DNA of 64,000 nucleotides from Chthonomonadales bacterium (lineage in GTDB: Bacteria > Armatimonadota > Chthonomonadetes > Chthonomonadales > CAJBBX01): contig JADLGO010000058.1 in the NCBI GenBank assembly GCA_020849275.1, forward strand, positions 1-64,000. The letters run 5' to 3'. This document shows positions 61,572 to 64,000 of this stretch, piece by piece (the first letter of the stretch is position 1; the number at the start of each line of letters is the position of its first letter). Under the pieces are notes generated by a model. The model was not told where the DNA came from, did not search any database, and saw only the letters and a program-made list of their open reading frames with translations. Made by a program: the position numbers and the translations under genes.

Positions 61572-62860
61572 ACGGCGATGGGCGGGATTGGGAGCGACTG
61601 GCCCCAGTCGAGTGGGTCGGGGAACAGGCTCTCCTGCGTCTGGAGCATCTGCTCCCAGGTGATCTCCTCGCCGGTGTAGGCGGCCGTGCGGCCCATGATG
61701 CCCGCCAGCGTGCTCACGCCCATGCGCTCGGCATCGTTGATCGGCCTGCCGTTTCGGATCGAGGCGAACAGCTCATCGTGCTCCACCTGGTACATGTCCT
61801 TGCGCGGCCCTGCGTAGGCCCAAGTCGTTTCGCCGGTGATCTTCGGGTTGCCGTGGATGGTGCCCATGCCCCTGGCGCCAGCGATGTAGTCGGAGTTGTC
61901 GTTGTACGGACAGGGGATCTGTCGTTGGGCCATCGTGGCGCGAGTGCCGTCCGGCCACTCGTAGAACACGTGGATGTGGTCGTAGATGTTGCCCTCGTTG
62001 TTGGGATGGACGCGCCCGCCGGTGGCGACGCACCTGGCGGGCGGCACGTCCTTCATCGCCCAGAGGATCTTGTCGACGCTGTGGCATGCCTGCTCGACGA
62101 GTCCGTCGCCGGAGAGCCAGACAAAGTTATACCAGTTACGGATCTGCCACTCGACGTCGCTCATCCCGGACGGCCGCTCGGAGGCCGGCGGCATCGGTTT
62201 GACGGGCCCGGTGAGGTAGGTCGCGTGGACGTGGCGCACGGGGCCGATGGCGCCATCGTGGATGCGCGCGTAGAAAGCGCGCCGTGCGGGCTCGTAGCGC
62301 CAGCAGAAGCCGGCGACGAACGAGGTGCCCTTCTGCTTCGCGGCGCGTCCGGCCTCCATGGCCGCGCGCACGTTCGGCGCGTCGGTGCCCATCGGCTTCT
62401 CGGCGAAGACGTGCTTGCCGGCGGCCACGGCGGCGCGGATCTCACGCGGCCGGAAGCCCGGCGGCGAGGCCAGCAGCACGACGTCCACACCGCTATCGAT
62501 GACCGCCCTGTAGCAGTCGAGCCCGACGAACCGGCGTTCCTCGGGAACCTGCACGCGGGGCGCCACAGTCGCGTCGCCGTCGGCGCGCAGGGCGGCGATG
62601 CTGTTGTCGATCTGGGGCATGAGCACGTCGCCCATCGCCACGATCGTCACGTTCGGGTCGGCGTGCAGCGCCTGCGAGGCCGCGCCGGTTCCGCGTCCGC
62701 CGCAGCCGATCAGGCCGACCTTGATCGGGTCGCCGGCGGTGAAGGCCCGCGCGGAGCGCGGCGCCAGCGCGGGAGCCCCGATGGTGCCGGCGACGGCGAC
62801 CGCGCCCGCGGCCTTGAGGAATCCGCGGCGCGTGGTGGTGAGGTCCTCTTCGTTGTTCAT
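61556..62860 (-). CDS. Tat-exported Gfo/Idh/MocA-family oxidoreductase
   Basis: This 434-residue NAD(P)-dependent enzyme starts with a classic twin-arginine signal (TTRRGFLKAAGAVAVAG), so it should be exported folded with its cofactor. The Rossmann motif is IGCGGRGTGA and the family's EKPMG motif is present, as is the C-terminal beta-sheet domain with GNIYDHIHVFYEW. Gfo/Idh enzymes oxidise or isomerise sugars and inositols. An extracytoplasmic enzyme of this kind is typical of Planctomycetes-like and Armatimonadota genomes. AGGACAGGA precedes ATG 62860. Confidence 0.88.
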   Translation of the reverse strand: MNNEEDLTTTRRGFLKAAGAVAVAGTIGAPALAPRSARAFTAGDPIKVGLIGCGGRGTGAASQALHADPNVTIVAMGDVLMPQIDNSIAALRADGDATVAPRVQVPEERRFVGLDCYRAVIDSGVDVVLLASPPGFRPREIRAAVAAGKHVFAEKPMGTDAPNVRAAMEAGRAAKQKGTSFVAGFCWRYEPARRAFYARIHDGAIGPVRHVHATYLTGPVKPMPPASERPSGMSDVEWQIRNWYNFVWLSGDGLVEQACHSVDKILWAMKDVPPARCVATGGRVHPNNEGNIYDHIHVFYEWPDGTRATMAQRQIPCPYNDNSDYIAGARGMGTIHGNPKITGETTWAYAGPRKDMYQVEHDELFASIRNGRPINDAERMGVSTLAGIMGRTAAYTGEEITWEQMLQTQESLFPDPLDWGQSLPIPPIAVPGRR

Positions 62861-62985
62861 GGGTCCTGTCCTCGCGCGTGGTGGAGTGCTGCCGCCACAT
62901 TCCATGCAGATATGGCCGGCACCTCCCCGCTCGCGGATCGTGATGGCGCTCCTCTCCGCGCGGCCGGCCGGGCCGCCCCGCCACC

Positions 62986-64000
62986 CTACGAGCGGCTTGG
63001 CGACCCCGGGCGCCTGGAGCGGACGACCGCCACGATCAGCGCGCCGAGGCCCACGACCACCGCCACGACCGCCCCCGCGCCGCGCGCACGAGCGGGCCGC
63101 GGGGCCGACACCGTGTGCTCGAGCGCCTGACGCTCCGGGTCGAGCGATCCGCGCGGGAGCTCCACGGCCGCGCCCACCACCCGCGACCCGAACATGAGTG
63201 CGTACGCTTTCGTGAGCTCGGCGCCGAAGAAGAGGATCTGCGTGGAGTAGTAGACCCACAGCAGAATGATAACCAGCGATCCGGCCGCGCCGTAGGCGCT
63301 CGCAACGGTGGCGCGCGACAGGTAGAGCCCGATCAGGTACTTGCCGGCGATGAAGAGCGCCGCCGTCACGATCGCGCCGGTCGCCGTGTCGCGCCAGCCG
63401 ATGTCGACGTCCGGGAGCACGGCGTAGATGACGGCGAACAGGATGCACAGCACGGCGAAGGAGACGGCGTTCGTGAGCGCGACACCGACCACGGAGCTGA
63501 GCCCGGGCAAGACCCTGGCCGCCCACTCGCCGAAGGACGAGACCACGGTGTTGATGATGAGCAGGATGATGAGCAGCAGCCCCATCGCCAGCACCATCAG
63601 GAACGTGGTGAGGCGGCGGCGCGCACGCCTCCAGATCCCCTCGCGCGGGCTGGGCATCGCGTCCCACACCGTGTTCATCGCGGACTGAAGCTCGGCGAAC
63701 ACGGCGCCGGCGCCGATGAGCAGCGCGCCTGCGCCCAGGATGGTGGCGAGCGTGCCGCTTCCGCGCTGACTCGCGCCACGGATCATCGACTGGAGCGAGC
63801 GCGCCGTCTCCGGCCCAACGAAGGGCGCGGCCTGGCTCACGATGGCGCCTTCGGCGGCCGCCCGACCGAACACCAGGCCGGCGACCGCCACAGCGATCAC
63901 GAGCAGCGGGGCCAGCGAGATCGTGGTGTAGTAGGCCAGGGCGGCGCCCAGGCGCGGGGCGCCGTCCTTGCCGTATTCCGCCATCGCGCGGCGGAGCAAG
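62986..64000 (-). CDS. YihY/BrkB-family membrane protein, partial
   Basis: The frame is open to the right edge, so the start may lie outside the window. At least 337 residues are visible. The protein has about six membrane helices with the YihY pattern D-G-A-P-R-L-G-A-A-L-A-Y-Y, FGAELTKAYA near the C-terminus, and G-A-I-V-T-A-A-L-F-I-A-G-K-Y. YihY proteins are inner-membrane proteins of uncertain function, once misannotated as RNase BN. The C-terminal 60 residues are a basic tail ending in a hydrophobic segment. It is divergent in neighbourhood terms from nothing visible here. Confidence 0.82.
   Translation of the reverse strand, partial: LLRRAMAEYGKDGAPRLGAALAYYTTISLAPLLVIAVAVAGLVFGRAAAEGAIVSQAAPFVGPETARSLQSMIRGASQRGSGTLATILGAGALLIGAGAVFAELQSAMNTVWDAMPSPREGIWRRARRRLTTFLMVLAMGLLLIILLIINTVVSSFGEWAARVLPGLSSVVGVALTNAVSFAVLCILFAVIYAVLPDVDIGWRDTATGAIVTAALFIAGKYLIGLYLSRATVASAYGAAGSLVIILLWVYYSTQILFFGAELTKAYALMFGSRVVGAAVELPRGSLDPERQALEHTVSAPRPARARGAGAVVAVVVGLGALIVAVVRSRRPGSPSRS

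Overview
The window is a 64 kb piece of a GC-rich bacterial chromosome that looks like Armatimonadota, probably an uncultivated lineage. The best marker is the prepilin-like protein at 56972-57724, whose N-terminus carries the segment [12 protein letters not shown] after the type IV pilin helix; that combination is very common in Armatimonadota. The large number of diverse glycoside hydrolases, UroD-like and Gfo/Idh proteins, and DUF2961/DUF4038/DUF6785-type families fits the same phylum or the neighbouring Planctomycetes-like lifestyle. Shine-Dalgarno sequences (AGGAGG type) are clear, promoters of the TTGACA/TATAAT type are few but easily seen, and there are no tRNA, rRNA, CRISPR or insertion-sequence signatures.

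Region by region: 1-4.1 kb holds the end of a stalk-domain protein, a 1 kb geneless stretch with two near-consensus promoters and a leader with an intrinsic terminator, then an ABC exporter plus its DUF1854 partner. 4.1-11.2 kb is mixed: a PEP-CTERM-like surface protein, an aldo/keto reductase, a DUF1801 protein, an FMN reductase, a two-lobed trypsin-like protease with PDZ, and a TlpA-like thioredoxin. 11.2-22.8 kb is a carbohydrate region: GH16, GH172 (DUF2961) and GH4 in one minus-strand run, an O-methyltransferase, a duplicated beta-helix protein with a UroD-like gene, a GH5 enzyme and a cation diffusion facilitator. 23.1-30.7 kb is a plus-strand surface-polysaccharide operon: epimerase, GHMP sugar kinase, UDP-GlcNAc 2-epimerase, a glycosyltransferase stub, a glycosyltransferase, a flippase and an O-antigen ligase. 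30.7-36.0 kb is a minus-strand uptake operon (binding protein, two permeases, heparinase II/III-like lyase) without its own ATPase. 36.2-46.4 kb has a phosphohexomutase, a very unusual deacetylase-aminotransferase fusion, a secreted low-complexity protein and two more glycosidase-like genes. 51.8-63 kb has a sulfatase, a GH67/GH20-like protein, a LacI regulator with a visible promoter-operator, the prepilin-like protein, a small membrane protein, a GH30 enzyme, a DUF6785-like membrane protein, a Tat-exported Gfo/Idh oxidoreductase and a partial YihY protein.

The most unusual locus is 46.5-51.8 kb: a CHAT (caspase-like) protease fused to a P-loop NTPase, followed by a second P-loop segment and an alpha/beta hydrolase. 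This resembles prokaryotic caspase/STAND conflict modules. The first 2.2 kb is open, but the rest is broken by at least six changes of reading frame and one in-frame stop, while the genes on both sides are intact. Either the system is decaying in this genome or the assembly is locally poor; raw reads would decide.

Taken together, the genes describe a saprophytic bacterium that degrades plant or algal polysaccharides (including sulfated or uronic-acid glycans), imports oligosaccharides by ABC transport, makes its own exopolysaccharide, and carries a possible self-killing or defence module.
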